Below are positions 23,745 through 31,876 of a stretch of 36,773 bases of DNA, piece after piece (position 1 is the stretch's first letter; every line of letters begins with the position of its first letter). The translations under genes and the position numbers were made by a program. Under the pieces are notes generated by a model that saw only the letters and a list, made by a program, of their open reading frames with translations, was not told where the DNA came from and did no database searches. The stretch is from NCBI GenBank assembly GCA_944384255.1, contig CALWSS010000073.1, positions 1 through 36,773 of the forward strand, given 5' to 3'. Origin of the DNA: an uncultured Clostridia bacterium (GTDB lineage: Bacteria; Bacillota; Clostridia; Lachnospirales; Anaerotignaceae).

Positions 23745-25193
23745 ATGATTAATTTTGTTTTACAGGGCCATACTTACGCTATGGACGTACAGACGGCCAT
23801 ACAGATATTTTTTCCAAACAAACACTACTACAATGTAGAAGAAATGCCAAAAGAAGGTGTATCTGTAAAAAGTGTTCTTACAGAAAGCCGTGCAGAGGCC
23901 TATTTTTATCAAAACGGTGAGTTAAAGGCTGAAGGTTTTGCAAAACGCAAAGAAAATGCCGACGAAAAAGAGATAAAGCACATTGTAAAAGAGGCTGTTT
24001 TTAAAGCGCTTTATTCATTTACGGGGTATATGCCTAAATGGGGCATGATTACCGGTGTACGTCCGGCAAAGACAGCAAGTGAGCTTTCCCAAGAAGGCTA
24101 CAGCGACAGCAAAATACTTGAATATTTTGAAAACAGGTTTTATGTATCGCATCAAAAGGCACTTTTAGCTCTTAATGTGTCTAAGGCCGAAAGAGAAATA
24201 CTTTTGACAAATTCGCCTTTAGACGTAAGCCTTTATATAGGCATACCTTTTTGTCCTACAAGGTGCCTTTACTGTTCTTTTACGTCTTATCCTATAGATA
24301 AGTATTCAAAAAAAGCAGATGAGTATATAAATAAACTTGCTGAAGAGCTTACATTTGTTTCAAATAAAATAAAAGGCCGACGTCTTAGGTCGGTATATAT
24401 AGGCGGAGGAACTCCTACGTCTTTAAACGACGGACAGTTTGCAAAGCTTATGGAAAATGTAAGTGAAATTTTTGATTTAGAAAATATTGACGAGTTTACA
24501 GTGGAAGCCGGCCGACCGGATACAATTACAAAGGCAAAGCTTGAGGCAATGAAAAAAGCCGGTGTAAACCGTATATCCGTTAATCCTCAGACTATGAACC
24601 AGAAAACACTGGACATTATAGGCCGCCGCCACAGTGTAGAGGACATTAAAAAAGCCTTTTACATGGCAAAAGAAGAAGGCTTTAAAAACATAAACATGGA
24701 TATTATACTGGGGCTTCCTCAGGAAAGTGCAGCAGATGTTGAAAATACCATGAGAGAGATTGCAAAGCTTGCTCCTGAAAGCCTTACAGTACATACTTTG
24801 GCTGTTAAAAGAGCTTCAAGGCTTAAGGAAAATATATTTTCTTATGATTTAACGGCTGCCGAGGAAATGGAAAATATGATTAATATTTCATCTTATTATG
24901 CCGGCAAAATGGGCCTTGCTCCTTATTATATGTACAGGCAGAAGGCCATGATAGGCAATTTTGAAAATGTAGGCTACTGCAAAAAAGGCATGGAAAGCCT
25001 TTATAACGTGGAGATTATGGAAGAAAAGCAGTCTATAATAGCTACAGGAGCAGGAGGAGCAACAAAGCTTTATAACCCGGACAAAAACCAGCTTGTAAGG
25101 GTGTTCAATGTAAAAAGCGTAGATGACTATTTATCACGGTTTGACGAAATGATAGAGCGTAAGGAAACAGCGCTTAGCTCAAATAAATGGTAA
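23745..25193 (+). CDS. hemZ: Radical SAM coproporphyrinogen III dehydrogenase-like HemZ
   Basis: A 482-residue radical SAM protein of the HemN/HemZ family. After an N-terminal domain of about 160 residues, the SAM cluster motif appears as FCPTRCLYC (Cys-x3-Cys-x2-Cys), followed by YIGGGTPTSL and a GRPD stretch typical of coproporphyrinogen dehydrogenases. HemZ proteins are usual in Clostridia, including ones without complete heme synthesis, so the true role may not be heme formation. AAAGG lies nine bases before ATG 23745, and the MBL gene ends 4 bp upstream. It closes the rel operon. Confidence 0.9.
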   Translation: MINFVLQGHTYAMDVQTAIQIFFPNKHYYNVEEMPKEGVSVKSVLTESRAEAYFYQNGELKAEGFAKRKENADEKEIKHIVKEAVFKALYSFTGYMPKWGMITGVRPAKTASELSQEGYSDSKILEYFENRFYVSHQKALLALNVSKAEREILLTNSPLDVSLYIGIPFCPTRCLYCSFTSYPIDKYSKKADEYINKLAEELTFVSNKIKGRRLRSVYIGGGTPTSLNDGQFAKLMENVSEIFDLENIDEFTVEAGRPDTITKAKLEAMKKAGVNRISVNPQTMNQKTLDIIGRRHSVEDIKKAFYMAKEEGFKNINMDIILGLPQESAADVENTMREIAKLAPESLTVHTLAVKRASRLKENIFSYDLTAAEEMENMINISSYYAGKMGLAPYYMYRQKAMIGNFENVGYCKKGMESLYNVEIMEEKQSIIATGAGGATKLYNPDKNQLVRVFNVKSVDDYLSRFDEMIERKETALSSNKW

Positions 25194-25217
25194 TTAAATT
25201 GCTGTATTTGAAACAAT

Positions 25218-25246
25218 CAAATTAAATCAAGTGTAGATTTAATTTG
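25218..25246. repeat. 11-bp perfect hairpin after hemZ
   Basis: Perfect 11-nt arms (25218-25228 and 25236-25246) with a 7-nt loop lie 25 bp after the hemZ stop. No T-tract follows, so it may protect the mRNA end rather than terminate. The stretch 25247-25287 is AT-rich without a gene. Confidence 0.5.
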
Positions 25247-25287
25247 GCTGTGCATTATTTCATGTTGAAAAAATTTTAAAAATACTA

Positions 25288-25316
25288 TTGACAAATTAAA
25301 ATTGAGTTATTAGAAT
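25288..25316 (+). promoter_or_regulatory. Promoter of the hisS T-box transcript
   Basis: TTGACA, exactly 17 bp, TAGAAT: a near-consensus promoter that would start the leader about 50 nt before T-box stem I. Confidence 0.75.
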
Positions 25317-25372
25317 ATAAAACAACATTTCGATAGATGTTTTCAATATATACTGTAAATAATGATAAATGC

Positions 25373-25612
25373 AGTGAACAAGAGGAGTAACCGGTTTCAG
25401 CCCAAAGAGAGAAGGACTTATAAGCTGAGAGGTCTTTTGAGATATGGTCCGGTGAAGGTAGCTTGGGAGTTTCCGTTTTGAAACAGACTTTCAGTCTGAA
25501 AGTAAATTCGGGCGGGCAGCGCCGTTATACGTGTTTAAAGAGTCTTTAATTTAATATTAAAGAAATTAAGGTGGTACCGCGAGCTTTCGTCCTTTGAACG
25601 AAAGCTCTTTAT
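25373..25612 (+). ncRNA. T-box leader riboswitch upstream of hisS
   Basis: A T-box leader senses uncharged tRNA and controls downstream readthrough. Visible parts: stem I with the AGTA (25386-25389) and GAA (25454-25456) strands of the loop-E motif, an AGAGAG element near 25406 and a distal hairpin; the T-box sequence AAGGTGGTACCGCG at 25568-25581; and a 10-bp terminator stem (25581-25590 with 25598-25607) ending in Ts. The upper specifier helix pairs ACCGG (25390-25394) with CCGGT (25449-25453). The 3' side of the specifier loop reads GAAGGTAG, which contains no His codon in any register. The T-box base that pairs with tRNA position 73 is T (25575), calling for A73, whereas bacterial tRNA-His has C73. 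Register is hand-read; GGT or GTA is the likely specifier. Confidence 0.93.
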
Positions 25613-25633
25613 TTATATTTGGAGGTAATTAAT

Positions 25634-26896
25634 ATGCTGACCCACTCACCAAAGGGAACAAAAGATATTTTTGGCGACGAAATGCCGTTATGGCACAGTG
25701 TAGAAAATAAAATACGTGCTTTGTGCCAAAGCTTTGGCATAGAAGAAATACGTACACCTATGTTTGAGCATACAGAGCTATTCCTAAGAAGTGTAGGCGA
25801 CACAACAGATATTGTGCAGAAAGAAATGTATACCTTTGATGACAAGGCCGGCAGAAGCATTACTTTAAAGCCGGAAAGTACAGCAGGTGTTGCAAGGGCA
25901 TATATTGAACACGGTATGTTCAATAATCCACAGCCTACAAAGCTTTACTACATTTCACCTACATTCAGGTATGAAAATACACAGGCCGGAAGGCAAAGAC
26001 AGTTCCACCAGTTTGGAATTGAAATGTTTGGCTCTTACTCACCGGCACTTGATGCTGAGGTTATTTCAGCAGCGGCACACATTATGGAAAGCCTTAATGT
26101 TAAAGACATAGAGCTTAGAATTAACTCTTTAGGCGGACCGGAGTGCAGGGCAAAATACAACAAGGCTTTAAAGGAATTTATAGGAAGCAATATAGACGGA
26201 CTTTGCAAGGAATGTAAATCACGTTATGAGAAAAATCCTCTTCGAGTCCTTGACTGCAAAGAGGAAGGCTGCAAAAAGATTATAGCTGGTGCACCTTCTA
26301 TACTGGACTGCTTAGGCCCTGAGTGCAAAGAGCATTTTGAAACACTTAAGAGCATACTTGACAGCATGGGTATTAAATATGTGGTTGACCCTCAAATAGT
26401 AAGAGGCCTTGACTACTACACAAGAACAGTTTTTGAGTTTGTTACAACAAGTATAGGCGCTCAAAGCACAGTTTGCGGCGGCGGCAGATATGACAATCTT
26501 ATAGAAGAATGCGGCGGACCTAAAACAGGCGCTGTAGGATTTGGCTTAGGTATGGAAAGGCTTATGCTGACACTTCAGGCACAAAACGGACAAAACGAGT
26601 TTAAGCCTTACAGAGATATATTTATTGGTTCAATGGGAAAAGAAGGCTTTATTAAAAGCCAGACTTTAGTTTATAAACTAAGAAAAGCCGGTATTAAAGC
26701 CGAAGCCGATACAGTAGGCAGAAGCGTTAAAGCTCAAATGAAATATGCCAACAAAATAGGTGCGGCTTATTCCATGATACTGGGTGATGACGAAATTTCA
26801 AAAGGCACTGCACAGCTTAAGAACATGGAAAACAGCGAAGTTCAGGAAGTTGAAATTGAAAATATTGTTGATGTAATGAATAAAATATTGAAATAA
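25634..26896 (+). CDS. hisS: Histidyl-tRNA synthetase
   Basis: A 420-residue class II synthetase that charges tRNA-His. Motif 2 and the histidine-specific sequences are present: KGTKDIFGDE near the start, TLKPESTAGVARAYIE, FRYENTQAGRQRQFHQFG, RGLDYYTRTVFEF and GGGRYDNL, then the C-terminal anticodon-binding domain from about 325. There is an extra Cys pattern (LCKECKSRYEKNP ... CKEEGC) in the insertion domain, a Cys-rich form also seen in other Clostridia. GGAGG lies before ATG 25634; the earlier in-frame TTG at 25619 covers that site. It follows the T-box terminator by 22 bp, and ilvE starts 87 bp after it with no terminator between. Confidence 0.96.
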   Translation: MLTHSPKGTKDIFGDEMPLWHSVENKIRALCQSFGIEEIRTPMFEHTELFLRSVGDTTDIVQKEMYTFDDKAGRSITLKPESTAGVARAYIEHGMFNNPQPTKLYYISPTFRYENTQAGRQRQFHQFGIEMFGSYSPALDAEVISAAAHIMESLNVKDIELRINSLGGPECRAKYNKALKEFIGSNIDGLCKECKSRYEKNPLRVLDCKEEGCKKIIAGAPSILDCLGPECKEHFETLKSILDSMGIKYVVDPQIVRGLDYYTRTVFEFVTTSIGAQSTVCGGGRYDNLIEECGGPKTGAVGFGLGMERLMLTLQAQNGQNEFKPYRDIFIGSMGKEGFIKSQTLVYKLRKAGIKAEADTVGRSVKAQMKYANKIGAAYSMILGDDEISKGTAQLKNMENSEVQEVEIENIVDVMNKILK

Positions 26897-26983
26897 CCGC
26901 GCGGTAAAACGTGGCTAACATATATAAAATAATCTAACTAAAAAATACGAAAATTTTTAGGGTTAATACAGGAGGGTATAACT

Positions 26984-28048
26984 ATGGATATTAAAGTAAC
27001 ATTAACACAGCACAAGAAAGAAAAACCGGATTATTCAAATCTTCCATTCGGTGTTTATTACACAGACCACATGTTTGAGTGGGACTATACAGAAGGCATT
27101 GGCTGGCACGACCCAAGAATCGTTCCTTTCCACAACCTTGAAATGAGCCCATGCAGCATGGTTCTTCACTATGGCCAGTCAACATTTGAAGGTCTTAAAG
27201 CTTATTTAGGCAAAGACGGCGAAATCAGACTTTTCAGACCAGAACTTAACATGGAAAGACTTAACACATCTAACCAGAGACTTGTTATTCCTCAGTTCAA
27301 TGTTCAAGATGGTGTAGATGCCATTAAAAAACTTGTTGAAATAGATAAAGACTGGATTCCTACAGGCGAAGGCACAAGCCTTTATATCAGACCGTTTATT
27401 ATAGCTACAGATGTTCACATCGGTGTTCATCCATCAAAAACATATAAATTCATGATTGTTCTTTCACCTGTTGGTTCTTACTACAAAGAGGGTATTAACC
27501 CTGTTAGAATTTATGTTGAAGACGAGTACTGCAGAGCCGTTAAAGGCGGTATGGGCTTTACAAAGACAGCCGGCAACTATGCAGCAAGCCTTATTGCTCA
27601 GGAAATAGCTGAGGAAAGAGGTTATACACAGGTTCTTTGGCTTGACGGTGTTGAGAAGAAATACATCGAAGAAGTTGGTACAATGAACATTATGTTCGTT
27701 ATCAACAACGAAGTAATTACTCCAGAGCTTAACGGAAGCATCCTTCCTGGTATCACAAGAAGAAGCGCTATAGAGCTTTTAAGAGCTAACGGTTACAAAG
27801 TAACAGAAAGAAAGATTGCTATTAAGGAAATATTCGATGCTTACGACAACGGTACTCTTAACGAGATATTCGGTACAGGTACAGCAGCCGTTATTTCTCC
27901 TGTAGGCGAGCTTCTTTGGGAAGGCAGAACAATTAAAGTTAACAACGGCGAAATCGGACCTGTTTCACACCTTGTTTACAACACAATAACAGGTATCCAG
28001 AGCGGTAAAATCGAAGACAAATACGGCTGGGTTACAAAGGTTGACTAA
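26984..28048 (+). CDS. ilvE: Branched-chain amino acid aminotransferase
   Basis: A 354-residue fold-type IV PLP aminotransferase that interconverts Leu, Ile and Val with their 2-oxo acids. Lys194 in GFTKTAGNYAAS carries PLP, Glu230 in EEVGTMNIMFV contacts the pyridine nitrogen, and YGQSTFEGLKAY and IRPFIIATD are family signatures; length fits the longer BCAT2-like group. AGGAGGG precedes ATG 26984. Its codons favour C-ending Phe, Ile and Asn more than those of its neighbours, suggesting high expression rather than recent transfer. No terminator lies between hisS and this gene, so it may be read from the T-box transcript. A terminator follows. Confidence 0.95.
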   Translation: MDIKVTLTQHKKEKPDYSNLPFGVYYTDHMFEWDYTEGIGWHDPRIVPFHNLEMSPCSMVLHYGQSTFEGLKAYLGKDGEIRLFRPELNMERLNTSNQRLVIPQFNVQDGVDAIKKLVEIDKDWIPTGEGTSLYIRPFIIATDVHIGVHPSKTYKFMIVLSPVGSYYKEGINPVRIYVEDEYCRAVKGGMGFTKTAGNYAASLIAQEIAEERGYTQVLWLDGVEKKYIEEVGTMNIMFVINNEVITPELNGSILPGITRRSAIELLRANGYKVTERKIAIKEIFDAYDNGTLNEIFGTGTAAVISPVGELLWEGRTIKVNNGEIGPVSHLVYNTITGIQSGKIEDKYGWVTKVD

Positions 28049-28071
28049 TAAGCAATTAAATAGCAAATAAT

Positions 28072-28106
28072 AAAACGCGCTCTTAAAAAAGAGCGTGTTT
28101 TTGTTT
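28072..28106 (+). terminator. Terminator after ilvE
   Basis: A 12-13-bp stem with one G-U pair (about 28073-28084 with 28089-28100) and a T-rich tail. Confidence 0.88.
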
Positions 28107-28113
28107 GAAAAGG

Positions 28114-28152
28114 CACAAAACTTGCTTAAAACATTGATGTTTTGTGTTTTTT
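28114..28152 (+). terminator. Second hairpin with T-run before aspS
   Basis: CACAAAAC (28114-28121) pairs with GTTTTGTG (28139-28146) and is followed by six Ts. A competing 7-bp hairpin (28128-28134 with 28137-28143) uses part of the same 3' arm. It may be a backup terminator for ilvE or a switch ahead of aspS. Confidence 0.5.
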
Positions 28153-28236
28153 CTGCTAAACTGTTTTTGGTCTGCTAATTGAGCGGAGTTTTTTTAATTG
28201 GTTTATTATAAATAAATTGCTCAAAGGAGAGTTATT

Positions 28237-30024
28237 ATGGGAGAATCTATGACAGGCTTAAAAAGAAGCCACATGTGTGGCGATATAAACGAAAAAATGG
28301 CCGGTGAAAAAGTTACTGTTATGGGCTGGGTCCAGAGAAGAAGGGACTTAGGCCAGCTTATATTTATAGCTTTAAGGGATAGAACAGGCATTGTTCAGGC
28401 TGTAGCCGACGGCAATTCAGAAAAGGCTGTATTTGAAAAAGCCGAAACTATAAGAAGTGAATTTGTAGTTGCCATTACAGGTACTGTTGCTTTAAGAACA
28501 GCAGAAAATATTAACGAAAGCATGAAAACAGGCAAAATAGAGATATTAGCCGAGGATTTGAGAATACTTTCCGAAAGTGAAACAACACCTTTCCAGATTG
28601 AGGAAAATATTACTGTTAACGACGAGTTAAGACTTAAATACAGATACCTTGATTTAAGAAGACCTAATATTTTCAGAAATATTAAGCTCCGTCACAATGT
28701 AACACATGTTGTACGTGATTTCCTTGACAAAGAAGGCTTTTTGGAAATTGAAACACCTATGCTTACAAGAAGCACACCGGAAGGTGCAAGAGATTACCTT
28801 GTTCCAAGCCGTGTGCATCCAGGCAATTTTTATGCACTTCCTCAGTCACCACAGCTTTTTAAACAGCTCCTTATGGTTTCAGGTATGGACAGATATTTCC
28901 AGATTGCAAGATGTTTCCGTGACGAGGACTTAAGAGCCGACAGACAGCCTGAGTTTACACAGATAGACATGGAGCTTTCGTTTATTGATATTGACGATAT
29001 ACTTGATATAAACGAAAGACTTATTAAGAGAGTATTTAAAGAAGTTCTTAATGTAGATGTTCCAACTCCTTTTAGAAGAATGACATGGAAAGAGGGTATG
29101 GAGCGTTTCGGTTCTGATAAGCCTGATATGCGTTTTGGCATGGAGCTTAAAAACATTACGGATATAGTAAAAGGCACTGATTTTGCCGTATTTAAAAATG
29201 CTATTGAAGCCGGCGGCTCTGTAAGAGCTATTAATGCCAACGGCTGTGGCAAAATGCCAAGAAAGCAGATTGACCAGCTTGTAGAATTCGTTAAGACTTA
29301 TAAGGCAAAAGGTCTTGCATGGATAGTTGTAAACGAAGACGGCAGTATAAAGAGCCAGATTGCAAAATTCTTTACAGAAGAAAAAATGGCCGAGATTGTA
29401 TCTGCTATGGACGCTAAACCTGGCGACCTTATACTTATTTGTGCTGACAAGAATAAAGTTGTATTTGACGCTTTGGGTGCTCTCCGTCTTGAAATGGCAA
29501 GACGCCTTGACCTTACAAAGCCTGATGATTACAACTTCCTTTGGATAACAGAATTCCCTATGTTTGAGTACAGCGAAGAAGAAAACAGATGGGTTGCAGA
29601 GCATCATCCGTTTACTTCACCTATGGACGAGGATTTGGAACTTTTGGACACAGACCCTGGTGCTGTAAGAGCTAAAGCTTATGATATGGTTCTTAACGGT
29701 GTAGAGCTTGGCGGAGGAAGCATACGTATTCACAGACAGGATATACAGAAGAAAATATTTGAGCTTTTAGGCTTTACAGATGAAGAAGCCGAGAATAAGT
29801 TCGGTTTCCTTCTTACAGCTTTTAAATACGGTGTACCACCTCATGGCGGACTTGCATTTGGTCTTGACCGTATGGTTATGCTTATGGCAGGAGCAAGCAC
29901 TATAAGAGATGTTATAGCATTCCCTAAAGTAAAAGATGCTTCATGCCTTCTTACAGATGCTCCTAATGTAGTTGATAAAGCACAGCTTGATGAACTTGAC
30001 ATTATGGTTAAGGAAGAAGAATAA
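28237..30024 (+). CDS. aspS: Aspartyl-tRNA synthetase
   Basis: A 595-residue class II synthetase of the bacterial type that charges tRNA-Asp. The N-terminal OB anticodon-binding domain begins MCGDINEKMAGEKVTVMGWV. Motif 2 reads FRDEDLRADRQPEFTQ, the GAD insertion domain occupies roughly 290-420, and motif 3 is GLAFGLDRMVMLMAG. AAAGGAGA lies before ATG 28237; an internal ATG at 28249 has no site. hisS and aspS are adjacent in many Firmicutes, but here ilvE and two terminator-like hairpins come between. Whether it also mischarges tRNA-Asn cannot be judged here. A strong terminator follows. Confidence 0.96.
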   Translation: MGESMTGLKRSHMCGDINEKMAGEKVTVMGWVQRRRDLGQLIFIALRDRTGIVQAVADGNSEKAVFEKAETIRSEFVVAITGTVALRTAENINESMKTGKIEILAEDLRILSESETTPFQIEENITVNDELRLKYRYLDLRRPNIFRNIKLRHNVTHVVRDFLDKEGFLEIETPMLTRSTPEGARDYLVPSRVHPGNFYALPQSPQLFKQLLMVSGMDRYFQIARCFRDEDLRADRQPEFTQIDMELSFIDIDDILDINERLIKRVFKEVLNVDVPTPFRRMTWKEGMERFGSDKPDMRFGMELKNITDIVKGTDFAVFKNAIEAGGSVRAINANGCGKMPRKQIDQLVEFVKTYKAKGLAWIVVNEDGSIKSQIAKFFTEEKMAEIVSAMDAKPGDLILICADKNKVVFDALGALRLEMARRLDLTKPDDYNFLWITEFPMFEYSEEENRWVAEHHPFTSPMDEDLELLDTDPGAVRAKAYDMVLNGVELGGGSIRIHRQDIQKKIFELLGFTDEEAENKFGFLLTAFKYGVPPHGGLAFGLDRMVMLMAGASTIRDVIAFPKVKDASCLLTDAPNVVDKAQLDELDIMVKEEE

Positions 30025-30039
30025 AATATAATAAACATA

Positions 30040-30076
30040 GCACAAAACCGGAAGTGACTGGTTTTGTGCTTTTTTA
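30040..30076 (+). terminator. Terminator after aspS
   Basis: GCACAAAACC (30040-30049) pairs perfectly with GGTTTTGTGC (30060-30069), followed by a T-run. Confidence 0.92.
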
Positions 30077-30200
30077 TATTTTGGGATATATGTAAACTAT
30101 TTGTTAATTAACATAAAAACATATAGCCTGAAACTGTTTTTTGCTGTATAGTTATATAACTTTTATATAATTTTAAATATAATAGAAAAGGAGGGCAATT

Positions 30201-30755
30201 ATGAGAGAGCTTGAAAATTTTGTTGATATATTAACAGGAATTTTTGACAATAAAGCACAGTTTGACAGAATGCAGGAAGATGGGAAAACAGATTTTCCTT
30301 TTGCAAGACATGTGAACACTGTATGCAACAATAAAATTAAGAACATGCCGGAAGGTTTTGAGGGTATATTTATTGTGGAAGAAAGCTATTACACAGTAAA
30401 AGGCAATACACATTCTTCACCGCATATTTTCCTTTTTACTCAGGAAGGAGAAAAAATAAAACTTACTTCTTACGATTTGCCGGAAGGATATGGAAAAAGC
30501 CACTTTACTTATGATAAAATGGGTAATGTGGAATTTAATGATTTAAAGGCTTCTGCAAAATTCACACCGGCTTATTACACACTTAAAGATGGTGTTTGGG
30601 AAGGCGGCAGTGTAAGCATGTTTACACCTATGCTTAAATTTACACTTTTTGAAAGATTTTACGGTGACACTCTCGAAGTAAGTGAAACAATGGAAATGAA
30701 CTCAAAACGTACATTCGGCTACGATGAGCCTATTATTTACAAAAGGATAAAATAA
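30201..30755 (+). CDS. Uncharacterised protein, weak CpcT/CpeT resemblance
   Basis: A 184-residue soluble protein that I do not recognise with confidence. AAAGGAGGG precedes ATG 30201. It has no signal peptide or membrane segment and is rich in aromatic residues and beta-type stretches (GFEGIFIVEESYY, HIFLFTQEG). The opening LTGIFDNKAQFD, followed by a conserved-looking VEESYY, is reminiscent of the CpcT/CpeT bilin-lyase-like barrel, a fold also annotated in non-photosynthetic bacteria; this is a loose similarity, not an assignment. It is 29 bp before a flavin-reductase-like gene and probably cotranscribed, so a role with a flavin or tetrapyrrole ligand is conceivable but unproven. Confidence 0.7.
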   Translation: MRELENFVDILTGIFDNKAQFDRMQEDGKTDFPFARHVNTVCNNKIKNMPEGFEGIFIVEESYYTVKGNTHSSPHIFLFTQEGEKIKLTSYDLPEGYGKSHFTYDKMGNVEFNDLKASAKFTPAYYTLKDGVWEGGSVSMFTPMLKFTLFERFYGDTLEVSETMEMNSKRTFGYDEPIIYKRIK

Positions 30756-30784
30756 TTGCTTTACTAATTTGGTGGAGGTGCGGT

Positions 30785-31435
30785 ATGAGTAAAATTGAGA
30801 TAGGCAATAAACTGCCTGATTATTTTAAATCTCTTTATCCTGAAGAATTTCAGCTTTTTTCACATTTGGAGACTACAGCGGCAGTGCCTCAGGTGCTTTT
30901 TGCCATTACTACATGGAAGGAAAACTCAAAGCCTAATGTATGTTTTCATTCATGGAGCTGTTTTCATGGAGATAAAACCGCATTTTTTGCTGTAATGGGT
31001 TGCCTTTATCAAAATACCCATACATACACCAACATAAAAAGGGATAAGTGCTTTTGCATTAATTTTCTGCCCATAAGCTTTTATGACCGGCTTGTTGATA
31101 CAATTAACAACAATGGTTTTGAAACAGATGAGTTTAAAGCCGGTGGCTTTACGCTTAAAAATTGCAGTCATATAAATGCACCGTATATTGACGAGGCATT
31201 TATAAACATGGAACTAAGTCTTGTGGATATGCGTGATTTAAGCGGTGCAGGCATTACTGCCATGGTAACTGGAAAAGTAGAAAATATTATGGTGGAAAGC
31301 GCCTATGCTTTAGACAGAGAAAAAAGATGTTCAAAAGACGGGTTTATGTTTCTTGTGCCTTCAGTGCAGAATATTATTACAGGTGAGCCGAGTCAGTCAG
31401 CTATTGCAACACTTAATATTCAAAGGCTGGACTGA
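30785..31435 (+). CDS. Flavin reductase-like split-barrel protein
   Basis: A 216-residue protein resembling the flavin reductase/FMN-binding split-barrel group (VLFAITTWKENSKPNVCFHSWSCF, then NIKRDKCFCINFLP and an ending with VTGKVENIMVE). Such proteins bind FMN and reduce flavins or serve as small flavoprotein electron carriers. Several Cys (CFHSWSCFHG, CFC) may be structural. GGTGGAGG precedes ATG 30785. It shares a likely transcript with the gene before it, and a decayed cdd1 gene starts 2 bp after its stop. No partner oxygenase or other clue to the substrate is present. Confidence 0.8.
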   Translation: MSKIEIGNKLPDYFKSLYPEEFQLFSHLETTAAVPQVLFAITTWKENSKPNVCFHSWSCFHGDKTAFFAVMGCLYQNTHTYTNIKRDKCFCINFLPISFYDRLVDTINNNGFETDEFKAGGFTLKNCSHINAPYIDEAFINMELSLVDMRDLSGAGITAMVTGKVENIMVESAYALDREKRCSKDGFMFLVPSVQNIITGEPSQSAIATLNIQRLD

Positions 31436-31437
31436 AC

Positions 31438-31708
31438 GTGAGTGATTTAAAAAGCATACCCGGTGTTGGCAAAATGGCAAAAGCATTGAGCAGGACTTAA
31501 TTAAAATATGCATAGAAAAAATAACGGACTTAATAGGCAAAGAAGATGAGGAGTTATATAACAAAAGCTGTTTGTTTAAAGGCTTTAAAGAGGGCAGATG
31601 TCTGCTTTATATTTTCCGTTTAGTGTGTATTTTGCCGAAAACGAAAACAGAGAAGAAGAAAAACTCAAATGGTGGTACTGGAAATATAAAGAATACCCTG
31701 AAAAATAA
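31438..31708 (+). pseudogene. Decayed cdd1-like helix-hairpin-helix gene
   Basis: Three reading frames together spell a small protein of about 90 residues of the Cdd1 (pathogenicity locus) family: SDLKSIPGVGK, then IEQDLIKICIEKITDLIGK, GRCLLYIFRL, and finally YFAENENREEEKLKWWYWK before TAA at 31706-31708. The first break is an 8-bp tandem duplication, GGCAAAAT GGCAAAAG at 31468-31483; removing one copy restores GVGKSIEQDL. The second is a 1-nt loss near 31621-31627 in the codon after FRL. The GTG at 31438 starts just after the flavin-reductase stop. Two independent lesions argue against a sequencing error alone. Confidence 0.8.
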
Positions 31709-31728
31709 AATATTTAGTTTATTTTAAA

Positions 31729-31763
31729 GGCGGAAACTGCAAAAAACAGTTATCCGCTTTTTT
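31729..31763 (+). terminator. Terminator upstream of serpin 1
   Basis: A 10-bp stem with one bulge (GCGGAAACTG at 31730-31739 with 31747-31757) is followed by six Ts. A close copy lies after serpin 1, showing that it is part of the duplicated unit. A TATAAT at 31822-31827 is a candidate -10 for serpin 1, without a clear -35. Confidence 0.8.
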
Positions 31764-31876
31764 GTTATAATTTTGTAATTTAAAAGTAAATAAGCTGTAA
31801 CCGAATATAAAACAATAATGGTATAATTTGTTTATACACAAATTTTTTAGCTTTTGCTTTTGGGGAGGGGTAACCT

